From the NCBI GenBank assembly GCA_048058975.1, contig JBLLNP010000009.1, forward strand, positions 62,001 to 126,000: a stretch of DNA of 64,000 bases, in the 5' to 3' direction. This document shows positions 1-9,390 of this stretch, in pieces (within the stretch, counting starts at the first letter, position 1; every line of letters begins with the position of its first letter). Under the pieces are notes generated by a model, which was not told the DNA's origin, made no database searches, and saw only the letters and a program-made list of their open reading frames with translations. The DNA comes from RHLJ01 sp048058975. GTDB taxonomy: Bacteria; Bacteroidota; Rhodothermia; Balneolales; Balneolaceae. The position numbers were made by a program, and so were the translations under genes.

Positions 1-335
1 GCCGAATTTTTAGCTCGTTCCGCATGTTCCCCATCATAGAGTTCATCAATAGTTTCAAACCAAAGCTCAAGCCATTTCTCAAAATGAGCCGGCTCTATAG
101 CATGGTCAAGGTTTCGATCTACTTGAATGTGCTTTTGAGTAGGATTTCCTTTAAACCGAATTACTCCAAATATATTTGTTTCCCAAAAATCGGTAAGCTT
201 GTTTAAGTGTTCAGGCCATTTTTCTTCGGGAATATGACTATTGAAAATAGGGCCTAACATGTCATCCTCTCGTATCTTCGCATAAAAGGTATTTACCAGA
301 ACAGCTACATCTTGTCTTTTTTCTATAGTTTTCAT
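1..335 (-). CDS. Group III truncated haemoglobin, 3' end cut by window edge
   Basis: The first 111 codons are visible and the frame is still open at the window edge. The N-terminus (MKTIEKRQDVAVLVNTFY) and a motif HFEKWLELWFETIDELYDGE match group III 2-on-2 globins, in which the His of the H-x-x-WL motif is the likely proximal haem ligand. The family binds haem and small gases (O2, NO) in the cytoplasm; its physiological role is poorly defined. The ATG lies 4 nt after the stop of the upstream cupin gene, so the two are almost certainly co-transcribed. Recognition is from memory of the family; the C-terminus cannot be judged. Confidence 0.85.
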   Translation of the reverse strand, partial: MKTIEKRQDVAVLVNTFYAKIREDDMLGPIFNSHIPEEKWPEHLNKLTDFWETNIFGVIRFKGNPTQKHIQVDRNLDHAIEPAHFEKWLELWFETIDELYDGEHAERAKNS

Positions 336-339
336 GTTG

Positions 340-687
340 TTAGTTTGAAGAAGAGATAGCTACTTTTTCAACCCGTTCCAATTTGTCTGACTTTGATAAA
401 GTCAAACGAACTATGCTATTTGCTTTGGCCGTTAAATCATGTGGTACATTCCCATCTAAAGCTAATATCCCACCTTTTTTTAGTTGGTAGGTTGTGCCGT
501 TAACACCAAAATTTATTTCACCGTCAATGATATGAACAATAATTGGAAATGGGGTCTTATGCTCTTTCATGATTTGACCCTTGCGTAAAACAATCCTTAT
601 CTCTTTTGAAAAGGAAGATTCCAGTATCAACCGGGTTTTTATAGTATCTCCGAATTCGAGGTCTTGATCAAAAGATGATATTTCCAT
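340..687 (-). CDS. Small cupin-domain protein
   Basis: This 115-residue protein is essentially one cupin barrel. The segment FPIIVHIIDGEINFGVNGTT followed by LKKGGILALDGNVPHDLTA corresponds to the two conserved cupin strands with the PxH turn. Only some of the usual metal-binding histidines are present, so enzymatic activity is not assured. It is the first gene of a two-gene unit with the truncated haemoglobin (4 nt apart), which suggests a shared role in sensing or detoxifying reactive nitrogen or oxygen species; this is inference. No signal peptide, so cytoplasmic. Confidence 0.7.
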   Translation of the reverse strand: MEISSFDQDLEFGDTIKTRLILESSFSKEIRIVLRKGQIMKEHKTPFPIIVHIIDGEINFGVNGTTYQLKKGGILALDGNVPHDLTAKANSIVRLTLSKSDKLERVEKVAISSSN

Positions 688-1065
688 ACCGCTGCTCTTT
701 AAATTTTATCGGATATATTCTACTCCCCGTTTAAGGTATAAATAATTAGTTCAACTAAAATTAAAAAAAAGAGTTTATCCTAAGGAAAGAACTTCCTTTA
801 AGGATAGAAATAAGGCTCTTGAAGCTTAAAATTGATGGTATAAGATTCATCTTTGTTCCCAGCGCCTCGTTAACTTCCAGAACCTGAAGGAATTTGAAAT
901 AAAAGATAAAACTACGCTTCCTCCCGAACTTCGTCAGTCGAGTCGCCAAGATAAATGAAGACCAGAAAAGAGCCGAAGGGTTGGCTAAGGATTAGGGAAT
1001 GAAAGCTGGAACTACCAATGTAGCATACCACAGAAGAACTTTGGAAAGAGGTTAAAGAATAAGTT
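688..1065. other. 378-bp gap without a convincing gene
   Basis: This spacer lies upstream of the cupin gene and downstream of a LolA-like gene. It has an open frame on the minus strand (761-949), but that frame is low in complexity and lacks a recognisable fold or ribosome binding site. On the plus strand, 953-1060 reads as short coding-like pieces (for example HTTEELWKEVKE) interrupted by stops, which could be a decayed gene. The cupin promoter must be near 690-750. I assign nothing else. Confidence 0.4.
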
Positions 1066-1740
1066 TCAAAATTCTCTAAGGTCAACGAAATTCATATCTC
1101 CATCACATAATCTATTTTCATTTCCATAAATGAAGGAAAACTCGGAAAGATCAGGATTAGAAGTAAACTTTATCTCATCTGCTATTATTGATATATCATC
1201 CTTTATTTCAATAAAACGGAATAGTTCTTTTTTTTCAGTATCAAAAAATAATCTAAACCTAATTGCATTAGAATCGGTTTGGTCTATGTAATTAGGTATT
1301 AAATCAATAACAAAGTATTCCGGAGTACTTAATTCGTTTAAAAAATGATAATCAAACTTAGATACATTTATTGGAAAGAGCTTTAGAAAAGGGATTTGTT
1401 CCTCTGGGATATCCTGAATGAATAATTCACATTCACCGATCCTATTTACATCAGAGTTATCAAAGAAATAGAATGAGTTGCTAGTTTGAATGGTTATAAA
1501 GTTATCCACTTTCATATAGTACTCATTTCCTTTTATGATTATAGTACCATCTGAAAGTGAAGTTTCGTCCTTATTACCCTCCGATAAATAACTCAAGTTA
1601 ATTTCAATCGCATCATAAGAAGAGACCTTTTCATTTAAAGCGTTCAGATATTCTATGGGTGATTCACTAGATGCGTCTTGTGCGATTAAGGAGCTAATAC
1701 TGAGCATAGTTGCAAAAACATAACAAATCACTTTTTTCAT
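1066..1740 (-). CDS. Secreted LolA-like protein
   Basis: Residues 1-20 form a signal peptide ending at SLIAQ, so the 224-residue product is exported to the periplasm. The mature part has the pattern of LolA-type lipoprotein-carrier folds: a Tyr-rich start, then DGTIIIKGNEYYMKVDN and a short aromatic strand (SFYFFDNSDVNRIGEC) that usually closes the half-barrel. LolA proteins ferry or bind acyl chains of lipoproteins, but many Bacteroidota relatives are uncharacterised. It follows an unassigned gene by 30 nt on the same strand. The fold call is from pattern only; function is not known. Confidence 0.6.
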   Translation of the reverse strand: MKKVICYVFATMLSISSLIAQDASSESPIEYLNALNEKVSSYDAIEINLSYLSEGNKDETSLSDGTIIIKGNEYYMKVDNFITIQTSNSFYFFDNSDVNRIGECELFIQDIPEEQIPFLKLFPINVSKFDYHFLNELSTPEYFVIDLIPNYIDQTDSNAIRFRLFFDTEKKELFRFIEIKDDISIIADEIKFTSNPDLSEFSFIYGNENRLCDGDMNFVDLREF

Positions 1741-1770
1741 ATCGTAAAGTTTAATTAAAATAAAGCATGC

Positions 1771-2418
1771 TTAATCTGTGCGATCACCTAGCCACACAAA
1801 CCCCTTTTTAAAAGAAAAGTACTCAACTATTTCATCGTTAGAATCTTTAAATGTACTAGTTCTGTGTGCTTTTTTGATTTCTTTGTTAAACCAATTTAGC
1901 TCATTCAGATACTCTTCTTCAGAATAGTAATCTTCAGGAGATCCAATTTCATTATTTTTTAAATGGAGTTCATCAAGATGAAGTGTCCAGTTGAAATTTT
2001 CTGGCAATGACTTTTTCATAGTCTTTATTGTTGAATCTGGAATATCATCTGGTTTGAAGAATGTTTGGTCATAAAAATTCAAACAGCTTCTTAGAGAGCA
2101 AACGACTTGAGAGCTTGAAAATTCTGGCTCATAAAGCCATATTTTCAAATAATAAGGTTCATTTAATGAATCAAGTGAACTTTTCCATGAATCATAAATA
2201 TCAAGGAGTGCTGCGAGAATTTTTTTCTTTGTCTTTCCTTTTGGTTCAGGGAAATAACTATTCAGCACTGAGATGGATGAAAAGGGGTGTATTCTAATTT
2301 TTGTATAGTCTCTGTGTTGTAGTAACAGATTTTCAATATCCAATTTGAGATTAGTATCTCTCCATTCATCGATTCGTTTCCAAATCCTTTTATGGCCTCT
2401 TATTTTTTTGATTCTCAT
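1771..2418 (-). CDS. Hypothetical protein, not recognised
   Basis: A 215-residue soluble protein without signal peptide or membrane segment. The N-terminus is strongly basic (MRIKKIRGHKRIWKRIDEWR) and the rest is rich in Tyr, Trp, Asp and Glu, with an acidic stretch around residues 160-170 (SPEDYYSEEEYLNELNWF). I do not recognise a family. It sits 6 nt downstream of the sodium:solute symporter start-to-stop unit on the same strand and could be read with it. Codon use resembles neighbours and there is no frameshift, so it is probably a real gene. Confidence 0.55.
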   Translation of the reverse strand: MRIKKIRGHKRIWKRIDEWRDTNLKLDIENLLLQHRDYTKIRIHPFSSISVLNSYFPEPKGKTKKKILAALLDIYDSWKSSLDSLNEPYYLKIWLYEPEFSSSQVVCSLRSCLNFYDQTFFKPDDIPDSTIKTMKKSLPENFNWTLHLDELHLKNNEIGSPEDYYSEEEYLNELNWFNKEIKKAHRTSTFKDSNDEIVEYFSFKKGFVWLGDRTD

Positions 2419-2424
2419 ACCTAA

Positions 2425-3903
2425 CTAAATATTAGTGTATCTCTTAATGCGATTTAACTCCTCAGCTTCTGTTCTCAAACTCACCCCAACCAAAAGGATC
2501 AGATTCACAATTAACCCATAAATACCTTCGTGCATGGGTACGGGTTTGAATTCAGGATTGTAAAGGAAAAACAGCGTTACCAAAATTCCTCCAATTAATC
2601 CGGCTAAGGCGCCTTTTCCAGTTGCTCGTGGCCAGTAAAACATGGCAAAAACTAACGGGAACATTTGAGCGATTCCCCCATAAGCACCGAGCAGGAGGGA
2701 AACAATATCCGTTTTAGAAAACACCGCAAAGTAGTAAGCGATCAGGCTGATGATTACTACCCCGATTCTGATCAATAATCGTTCATGATCTCCTGACTTC
2801 AACCATTTATCTACGGCAGGAATTTTAGTCAATCCATCACGTACTCCCACTGAAGCAGCTGCATGAACAATAGCATCTCCGGAACTCATAGAAGCTGCCA
2901 ATGTTCCGGCACACACCAATCCGATTAGCACGACAGGTAAGTCCATTTGAAGGAGTACATGTGGGAGAATAGAGTCCGCCGGAGTTACCCCTGGAAAAGC
3001 CAAAACAGCTGAAAAACCTATGATTAAAATCGGAACAAGAAATACCTGGAAAGTCGGATAGAGCACGACTGTGAGTTTGATGGTGCGATCGCTTTTTGCA
3101 GCAAAGGCTTTCATAAAAAAATGAGGCCACATGGAAAAACCTATGGCGGAAACAATTACCGCAGAGCTGAATCCCCACCAATCCCAGGCTTTGCCACCGG
3201 AAGTGAGTCCCGGCGCAGTTAAGGCCTGCTTAAATTCCGAATTAATCAATTGCTCAAACATCTGCCCAATGCCCCCATACATTTTTTCGGGGAGGTAAAT
3301 CCCCAAAAACCATGCAATCACCAACATAAAAACTCCCTGGAAAGTGTTGGTCCAACCAACGCCCATCACCCCGCTAAAAAACACATAAATTAGAACCACA
3401 AAATAGGCGATTCCTGCACCTAGCCAAACAGGAATAACTCCTTCGCTGATGGTATTCAAAACCAGTCCTGCTCCTTTCATTTGCAAAGTCAGATAGGGAA
3501 TCAAAACTACAACAGTGAGAATGGCGAGCAGGCCGGAAAGCAGTTTAGAGTTATAGCGGTCTTCCAGTAATTCTGCCTGAGTTACAAAGCCGTATTTTTC
3601 GCCCAGGGCGCGTGCTTTCGGACCAAAGAAGTAAAAAGGAACCATGCCTATGGCACCGTAGGCAATGATATATAGTGCAGCTGCTCCCCTGGAATAAGCC
3701 CATCCCGGACCGCCAAGAAAGGCGAAAGAAGAAAAGATGGAAGCCCCAAGTACAAAATATAAGATCAGCACATTCATGGAGCGGTCTCCGGCAACATAGC
3801 CGGTTGTACTATGACTCACTTTAAGTCCTGGCACAATTCCCATGACTAATGTGATGAGTAAATAAATACCGCAAATGCCAAGTATGATCATCCAGCTTTC
3901 CAA
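2425..3903 (-). CDS. Sodium:solute symporter family transporter
   Basis: The 492-residue product has about 13 hydrophobic segments and the SSS-family layout, including an early GYVAGDRSMN loop, GASIFSSFAFLGGPGWAYS and CAGTLAASMSSGDAIVHAAAS, which resembles the Na+-site region of monocarboxylate-type members such as MctP. It probably imports an organic acid with Na+; the substrate is not determined. The TTG at 3901-3903 is chosen as start because GAGGAGG lies 9 nt before it, while the next ATG (3891) would be 21 nt away. It follows a DUF3311 gene by 1 nt, the usual partner of this transporter type. Confidence 0.85.
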   Translation of the reverse strand: MESWMIILGICGIYLLITLVMGIVPGLKVSHSTTGYVAGDRSMNVLILYFVLGASIFSSFAFLGGPGWAYSRGAAALYIIAYGAIGMVPFYFFGPKARALGEKYGFVTQAELLEDRYNSKLLSGLLAILTVVVLIPYLTLQMKGAGLVLNTISEGVIPVWLGAGIAYFVVLIYVFFSGVMGVGWTNTFQGVFMLVIAWFLGIYLPEKMYGGIGQMFEQLINSEFKQALTAPGLTSGGKAWDWWGFSSAVIVSAIGFSMWPHFFMKAFAAKSDRTIKLTVVLYPTFQVFLVPILIIGFSAVLAFPGVTPADSILPHVLLQMDLPVVLIGLVCAGTLAASMSSGDAIVHAAASVGVRDGLTKIPAVDKWLKSGDHERLLIRIGVVIISLIAYYFAVFSKTDIVSLLLGAYGGIAQMFPLVFAMFYWPRATGKGALAGLIGGILVTLFFLYNPEFKPVPMHEGIYGLIVNLILLVGVSLRTEAEELNRIKRYTNI

Positions 3904-3904
3904 A

Positions 3905-4171
3905 TCAGTGTTCCTCCTCAGTATCTTTTCTGAAGAAAATAAGCAGCGAAGTAAATGAACAAATCAGTATGAAAATTACCCATACAAACGAAAGTGGAAA
4001 TCCCAGAATCTGAGGAGTAGGAGAGGCGAACATTGGATAAACCGGCCAAATCAGACAAATCTGCAATACAAATAGAACAGCAACCAGAATCAATGCTCGC
4101 TTTTTTCTTTTTGGTGAGGTGGCTGAGAAGACTAAGCCTTTTGGGATATTATCACTATTCACTTTCGGCAT
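3905..4171 (-). CDS. DUF3311 small membrane protein
   Basis: An 88-residue protein with two transmembrane helices (about residues 26-48 and 60-80), with a PVYPMFASPTPQILGFPLSFVW region between and into helix two that is typical of DUF3311. Proteins of this type are found directly upstream of SSS symporters and are thought to be accessory subunits. Here the gene ends 1 nt before the symporter start and overlaps the upstream DUF2339 gene by 17 nt, so all three are translationally coupled. Its own function is unproven. Confidence 0.75.
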   Translation of the reverse strand: MPKVNSDNIPKGLVFSATSPKRKKRALILVAVLFVLQICLIWPVYPMFASPTPQILGFPLSFVWVIFILICSFTSLLIFFRKDTEEEH

Positions 4172-6527
4172 CGAATTGATTTACAGAAACAAGACGGTCT
4201 TTAAACCGGTTATAGAAATAAGAAATAATCAGGAGCAAAATCCCTAAAGAAAGAAAGACTATTGTTTTTGAAATAGTTGACAGGTGGCTGATATCATAAA
4301 AGAATAGCTTACTGAGTGTGATCGAGAATACAACCATAGCTGCAATTCTTATATGATTTCTTGGTGTAAGTATTCCAAATATAATCATGCCTAAAGAACA
4401 GGTTCCCCATAATATACTTAGCCCAAGTTTATAGGAGTTATCAAACCCGAAAATGTCCAGCCATTGAATAAGTTCAGAGCTTAGAAGAAAGATGATGATG
4501 AACGATAAGAAAAGCTCAAAGTATAATTGGAATGATTCTTTAGATAAATTTCTCTTTAATAAATCTTTTAAAGCATAAATTCCAAATCCTGCAAAAATAA
4601 TAAGAACATATCTGTTTAGAATATTGAAAATGGATTGTGGAAATTCTTTGGCATTAACAAATCCTAGATATAACTCTCTTAGATGTTTGACTTCAGAAAA
4701 GAATGCTGCAAGGAAAAAGAATAAGGTAATTACTAACAGAGCTATGTTAGTTTTTTCGGCTTCCTTCAGATTAAAAAATCTTTTGTTAATCCATGAAGCT
4801 GCGCCGAAGAACAGAAAGCTATAATTAATTGTCCAAAGAGATCTAAAAGAATCTATCGCGGGGTTATAAGTTGTAAACCATCCATTAACCTGATCCAATT
4901 TTTGGGAAGTTTGAATTTCCCAATAATTAAATATTCTCCATACCTCGAAAAGAAGGCTTATGTATAAAGTAAAGACAAGAACGAACGGGACCCCAAATTT
5001 ATGAAAGAACTTTTTTAAAGATGAATTTCTTACAACCTCTTCATCGGAATGTTGAACAAGAAAATATTGGATACCAACAAAAGCAAACCAGAATACCAGA
5101 AAAGTTCCAAACAAAGAGTTAATAAATGGAAGAGTATTTGAACTTCCGGAAACGATAAACTGTCTTCCCCATTCTCCTATCAAAGCAAAAAAAGCTAAAA
5201 CCATTACAGGGTATGAAAGTGCTTCATATATTTTCATCCCTTTTACCCTACCCAGCCAGAGGAGTAATAAAGCTTCAAGACTCCAAGCCATTGTAATCCA
5301 CTGATCCTGAAACTGGATGGGAATTGCTAAAGTCAGGAATACAAGTACTAAACCATTAATTAAATTTAGCGGAGTAGGAGAGGATGGATCAAAATGCTTT
5401 ACAATTCTGCCAGCAGTAAAATGAATTGCTGCAACCAAAACAGTAAACAAACCATGATACTGCCCATATTCATAATCTAAAGTTTTGTAAGCTAGTCCAA
5501 AGTAAACGAAAGTATTTATCAATAGTGTAGATATGTCTGCAACATAAAATGACTCTTTATTTCTAACCTTATATGCAAGCCCTGAGGTATAAAAAATGAT
5601 AAAGAAGATCGTTGAAAAAGCGAGGCTGATTGAAACATCTGTTTGAAAATCGAATCCTTTTGAAAACCAATAAAGGAAGATCATCCAGGTAAAACCAAAA
5701 GCGGAGTATTGCAAAATGCGCCAATACTTTTGAAGGGCTACAATAAGAACTCCAATATTTATAAATAAAATATAACTGAAGAGAATAACTGTACTTCCCG
5801 ATTCACCACCTACCAGAAAAGGGACTGCATACCCACCAACAAGACCAAATACGGCTACCCATTCTCGGTTATATCCAATTGCAGTACCTACAGTTACTAT
5901 TGTTATGAGAGCCATAATAATAAAGGCTGTCAATTGAGAAATAAGACTATAAAAATCATAAGAGGCGTATGTAAGCAAGTACAAAGATGCCATTGCTCCG
6001 CCCATCAAAACAGCACTGTAGTTCAGGTATTTATTTTTAAGCCTGTATGCAACTCCAGCCAATCCAAAGCTGAATATATATCCGATGATAATACGCACTT
6101 CAGGGCTGATCAGGTTATTCTCAATTACATAATTCGATCCGATAGCTATACCGATTACTGTAATAACAATGCCAATTTTATTAATTATGTTTTCGCCAAT
6201 CAGTTTTTCGAAATCTAGCCAGTTAGTTTCCTGTTTAATTTGCAGTTCTGGAATCCGCTGCTCATTTATGCTTTCAGTTGCATAGGTTTCAGTAATTATA
6301 CTTTCAGGATTCTCCTCAGGCGACGGTTCTAATTTTTGGGTAGTATCATTTTCTGAGATAATAGAAATTGATTCCTCGGGTTCCTGAGATTTAAACTTTT
6401 CTCGAATTTGAAGTGATCTGATTTCTGACCGAAGTAACAGCATTTCTTTCTGCATTTGCTCCTGCTTTCGGAGAAAACTGTCCAGCTTTTGCTGGAGCTC
6501 GTCTAATCTGTCTTTTGCTTCGCTCAT
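4155..6527 (-). CDS. DUF2339 large integral membrane protein
   Basis: The 790-residue product begins with a coiled coil (residues 3-45, heptads of Leu/Met/Glu), then a low-complexity Glu/Pro/Ser linker to about residue 105. After NWLDFEKLIGENIINKIGIV come roughly 20 or more membrane helices. This arrangement, and the GENIINKIGIVITVIGIAIG entry helix, is characteristic of DUF2339. The family is often annotated as a predicted envelope membrane protein of unknown function. It is the first gene of a coupled unit with DUF3311 and the sodium symporter. Divergent from uvrC. Confidence 0.8.
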   Translation of the reverse strand: MSEAKDRLDELQQKLDSFLRKQEQMQKEMLLLRSEIRSLQIREKFKSQEPEESISIISENDTTQKLEPSPEENPESIITETYATESINEQRIPELQIKQETNWLDFEKLIGENIINKIGIVITVIGIAIGSNYVIENNLISPEVRIIIGYIFSFGLAGVAYRLKNKYLNYSAVLMGGAMASLYLLTYASYDFYSLISQLTAFIIMALITIVTVGTAIGYNREWVAVFGLVGGYAVPFLVGGESGSTVILFSYILFINIGVLIVALQKYWRILQYSAFGFTWMIFLYWFSKGFDFQTDVSISLAFSTIFFIIFYTSGLAYKVRNKESFYVADISTLLINTFVYFGLAYKTLDYEYGQYHGLFTVLVAAIHFTAGRIVKHFDPSSPTPLNLINGLVLVFLTLAIPIQFQDQWITMAWSLEALLLLWLGRVKGMKIYEALSYPVMVLAFFALIGEWGRQFIVSGSSNTLPFINSLFGTFLVFWFAFVGIQYFLVQHSDEEVVRNSSLKKFFHKFGVPFVLVFTLYISLLFEVWRIFNYWEIQTSQKLDQVNGWFTTYNPAIDSFRSLWTINYSFLFFGAASWINKRFFNLKEAEKTNIALLVITLFFFLAAFFSEVKHLRELYLGFVNAKEFPQSIFNILNRYVLIIFAGFGIYALKDLLKRNLSKESFQLYFELFLSFIIIFLLSSELIQWLDIFGFDNSYKLGLSILWGTCSLGMIIFGILTPRNHIRIAAMVVFSITLSKLFFYDISHLSTISKTIVFLSLGILLLIISYFYNRFKDRLVSVNQFDAESE

Positions 6528-6617
6528 AGAAAATTAATTTCGAAGAATGTAGGGGATGAGAGGGATACTTCAAATTTTATATAGAGGCGAATCCTTCAGA
6601 TTTATTTTTCCTGAAAG

Positions 6618-6652
6618 ACACCCCTAAATCCCCTCTCAAGAGGGGACTTTTT
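6618..6652 (+). repeat. Palindromic repeat (CCCCTCT/AGAGGGG family), copy 1
   Basis: The element contains a perfect 8-bp hairpin, TCCCCTCT (6629-6636) with AGAGGGGA (6639-6646), preceded by ACACCCCTAAA and followed by CTTT. Matching copies occur at 23501-23536 and, inverted, 38907-38943, with variants in the ilv and leu spacers. It lies 15 nt before the uvrC start codon, in the DUF2339/uvrC divergent spacer. Confidence 0.8.
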
Positions 6653-6667
6653 TCTTATCTTCAAAGT

Positions 6668-8509
6668 ATGAGTGAAGAGAAACAAGGAATCAATCTTTCA
6701 GAAAAAGTAGCCAATCTGCCGCTTTCGCCAGGAGTGTATATCTATAAGGATAAATCAGGAAGTGTATTATATGTAGGAAAGGCGAAGAAGCTGAGAAACA
6801 GAGTTCGTTCTTATTTTCAGGATTCCAGACCCACCGATGGCCGCATCAAAACGATGGTTTCCAAAATTCATGATCTGGAAGTAGTTGTAACCGATTCTGA
6901 AGCGGAAGCGCTGATTCTTGAGAACAACTTCATTAAACAGTATCAGCCACGGTACAACATTATGTACCGGGATGATAAATCATACCCCTACATTTGTGTT
7001 ACACAGGATACCAAGCCACGGGTATATCCAACCCGGACTATTATCAAAGACGGAAGCAAGTATTACGGACCTTACGATAGTGTCATCTCAATGAAACGGA
7101 TGCTGGAAACCATTCGGAAAGCCTTCGATTTATGTACGTGTGCGGTAAGTATCAAAAATATTGATAAGACACGCGGAGTACCCAAATGGCATTCTTGCTT
7201 CGACGATTACTTGCAGAATTGTTCCGGAGATTGGAATGATGAACGCTATCAGGAAACCATCAAGAAAGTTGAAAGGCTGTTAAACGGTCACTCAGATGCT
7301 TTAGTCCGGGATATCAAAGAAGAAATGCAGATTGCCTCGGACGCTCTGGCTTTTGAAGATGCTGCAAAACTCCGGGATAGTCTGGTGGCAGTGGAACGGT
7401 ACAGCCAGAAAATGAAAATGGTGGACGACAAGAAAGTCGATCGTGATGTATTTGGAATGAGTATAGCCGAAGATATTGGGGAGGCTTGCGGCGTCTTATT
7501 TAAAGTTAGAGAAGGAAAGTTAATTGGGAAATTTCATCGCTTTTTAAAGAATATCGATGGCCTGGAAATTGGTGAGTTGCTGCAATCTTTTGTAGAGGAT
7601 TATTATACCGGGCAATATACAGCCGCCATCCCTGATGAAGTATATCTGAGTCACCCAATCGCTGATGATGAACCACTGGTTGAATATCTTTATCAGGAGC
7701 GTGGGAAAAAAGTACCAGTACATGTACCTCAGATTGGTGAAAAAGCCCAACTCATTAAAATGGCGAACGCGAACGCTAGGCTTCATCTGAATGACCGCCG
7801 TCTGGAAAAAGAAAAATCGGAACGAGATAGAATACCGCACGCCGTAAAAGAACTTAAAGAACATTTGAAACTGCAACGGTTACCAAGAAGAATCGAATGC
7901 TTTGATAACTCCAATTTGCAAGGGACTGATCCTGTAGCTTCGATGGTATGTTTTGTGGATGCTAAGCCTCGGAAAAGCGAATACAAACGATTTAATATTA
8001 AAACGGTGGAAGGTCCCGATGACTTTGCCTCCATGAAGGAAATCCTGACTCGTCGATATTCGGCGGTAATGAAAGACGGATTGCAAATCCCGGATTTAAT
8101 AGTAGTGGATGGTGGAAAAGGACAGTTAAGCTCTGCAGTAGAAGCGTTAAAAGAAATCGGCTTTTATGGGGAATGTGAAATTATTGGATTGGCTAAAAGG
8201 CTGGAAGAAGTCTTTGTACCGAACCGATCAGAGGCCTATATGATCCCTAAAAAATCTACCGCGCTTAAATTACTTCAACAGGCAAGAGACGAAGCTCATC
8301 GTTTTGCTATCACCTTTCACAGGAAGAAAAGAGCCAAGAGAACCTTTGTTACAGAGCTTACTGAGATAGATGGAGTGGGAGCAAAGACATCTCAAAAATT
8401 ACTAAAAGAACTGGGATCGGTTAAAGAGATCAAAAAAGCCAGCAAAGAGAGATTGGAAGAACTCGTAGGAAACAAACTCGGCGAAAAAATATACAACCAC
8501 TTTAGGTGA
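6668..8509 (+). CDS. uvrC: UvrABC excinuclease subunit C
   Basis: UvrC makes the dual incisions on either side of bulky DNA damage in nucleotide excision repair after UvrAB loading. The 613 residues show the full order: GIY-YIG nuclease (GVY at 22-24, YVG at 35-37) for the 3' cut, a UVR helical hairpin near 205-240 that contacts UvrB, the RNase H-like nuclease starting near IECFDNSNLQGTDPVASMV, and C-terminal helix-hairpin-helix motifs (TEIDGVGAKTSQKLLKELG). Length is normal for the family. It is monocistronic here, with a palindromic repeat just before the start. The other uvr genes are not in the window. Confidence 0.97.
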   Translation: MSEEKQGINLSEKVANLPLSPGVYIYKDKSGSVLYVGKAKKLRNRVRSYFQDSRPTDGRIKTMVSKIHDLEVVVTDSEAEALILENNFIKQYQPRYNIMYRDDKSYPYICVTQDTKPRVYPTRTIIKDGSKYYGPYDSVISMKRMLETIRKAFDLCTCAVSIKNIDKTRGVPKWHSCFDDYLQNCSGDWNDERYQETIKKVERLLNGHSDALVRDIKEEMQIASDALAFEDAAKLRDSLVAVERYSQKMKMVDDKKVDRDVFGMSIAEDIGEACGVLFKVREGKLIGKFHRFLKNIDGLEIGELLQSFVEDYYTGQYTAAIPDEVYLSHPIADDEPLVEYLYQERGKKVPVHVPQIGEKAQLIKMANANARLHLNDRRLEKEKSERDRIPHAVKELKEHLKLQRLPRRIECFDNSNLQGTDPVASMVCFVDAKPRKSEYKRFNIKTVEGPDDFASMKEILTRRYSAVMKDGLQIPDLIVVDGGKGQLSSAVEALKEIGFYGECEIIGLAKRLEEVFVPNRSEAYMIPKKSTALKLLQQARDEAHRFAITFHRKKRAKRTFVTELTEIDGVGAKTSQKLLKELGSVKEIKKASKERLEELVGNKLGEKIYNHFR

Positions 8510-8745
8510 TTCCTCGTCTTCATGTGTACTAGTGATGTGAGGGACTAACATCAACATGTGATATTGACCTTGCGCATCACATTGTAACATAGACCCAAGC
8601 CAAAAAGCTTTGCTCTTTGTACTAACTACTAGCAAAAGATTTGAGGTGTAACCGTTCTTTGTTAAAGATTGTTTAGTTGAACTGATTACCAGATCAATTC
8701 GGTTATCTTGAACAAAGAGCCTAACCCAAATTAAGGGTGATTATT

Positions 8746-9390
8746 ATGGAACTAATGAAAAGACATACAGGCAAACAATCATACTCTGAATTAAAAGACA
8801 GAGAACTTGTAAAACTATTCAGAAGAAAAGCTGATGAAGGAGCTTTTAATGAATTGTTGAACCGCCATCAGGCAAAAATTTATTCCTATATATACAGCAT
8901 GGTTCAGAACCCTGAAACAGCTAACGATATCTTCCAGGAGACATTTACGAAGGTAGTTACCAAAATGGATGATACCTATAACGAACAGGGAAAATGGATA
9001 GCCTGGGTTATGAGAATTGCTCATAACGCAACAATTGATCATATTAGAAAACAAAAACGTTTTATCGACGTTAACTCCTGGTACGACGAGGAAGACTCGA
9101 AATCAGATTATTTCGATCGAATCGAAGACGAAAGCGTTGTTGATGCCGATGATCAAATGGTTGACAAGGAAATGAAGTCCAGTTTGATGAATCACATCTC
9201 GAAATTACCTGAAGAGCAAAGATCCGTTGTACTTTTGCGGCATTATTACGAAATGCCCTTTAAAGAAATCGCAGAATTAACTAACGTGTCCATCAACACG
9301 GCACTAGGCCGAATGAGATATGCGTTAATCAATCTTCGAAAGTATTTTGAAGAAGAAAGACAACTAGAGTTAAAGCATGCAAAAAAATGA
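8746..9390 (+). CDS. RNA polymerase sigma-70 family (ECF-type) factor
   Basis: The 214-residue product has sigma region 2 (AFNELLNRHQAKIYSYIYSM, then NDIFQETFTKVVTKM and WVMRIAHNATIDHIRKQKR) and region 4 (LPEEQRSVVLLRHYYEMPFK, followed by a helix-turn-helix), joined by an acidic linker near 115-150. The ATG at 8746 follows AAGGGTGA by a good spacing; a GTG at 8737 is possible but overlaps that site. Its stop overlaps the next gene by 14 nt, a coupling typical of sigma/anti-sigma pairs. It is likely a regulator of an envelope or stress response; the target is unknown. Confidence 0.9.
   Translation: MELMKRHTGKQSYSELKDRELVKLFRRKADEGAFNELLNRHQAKIYSYIYSMVQNPETANDIFQETFTKVVTKMDDTYNEQGKWIAWVMRIAHNATIDHIRKQKRFIDVNSWYDEEDSKSDYFDRIEDESVVDADDQMVDKEMKSSLMNHISKLPEEQRSVVLLRHYYEMPFKEIAELTNVSINTALGRMRYALINLRKYFEEERQLELKHAKK

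Noticed and set aside
761..949. Open frame on the minus strand in the first large gap
   Set aside because: Low-complexity, no family resemblance, no ribosome site and a weak context; kept only as part of the gap description.
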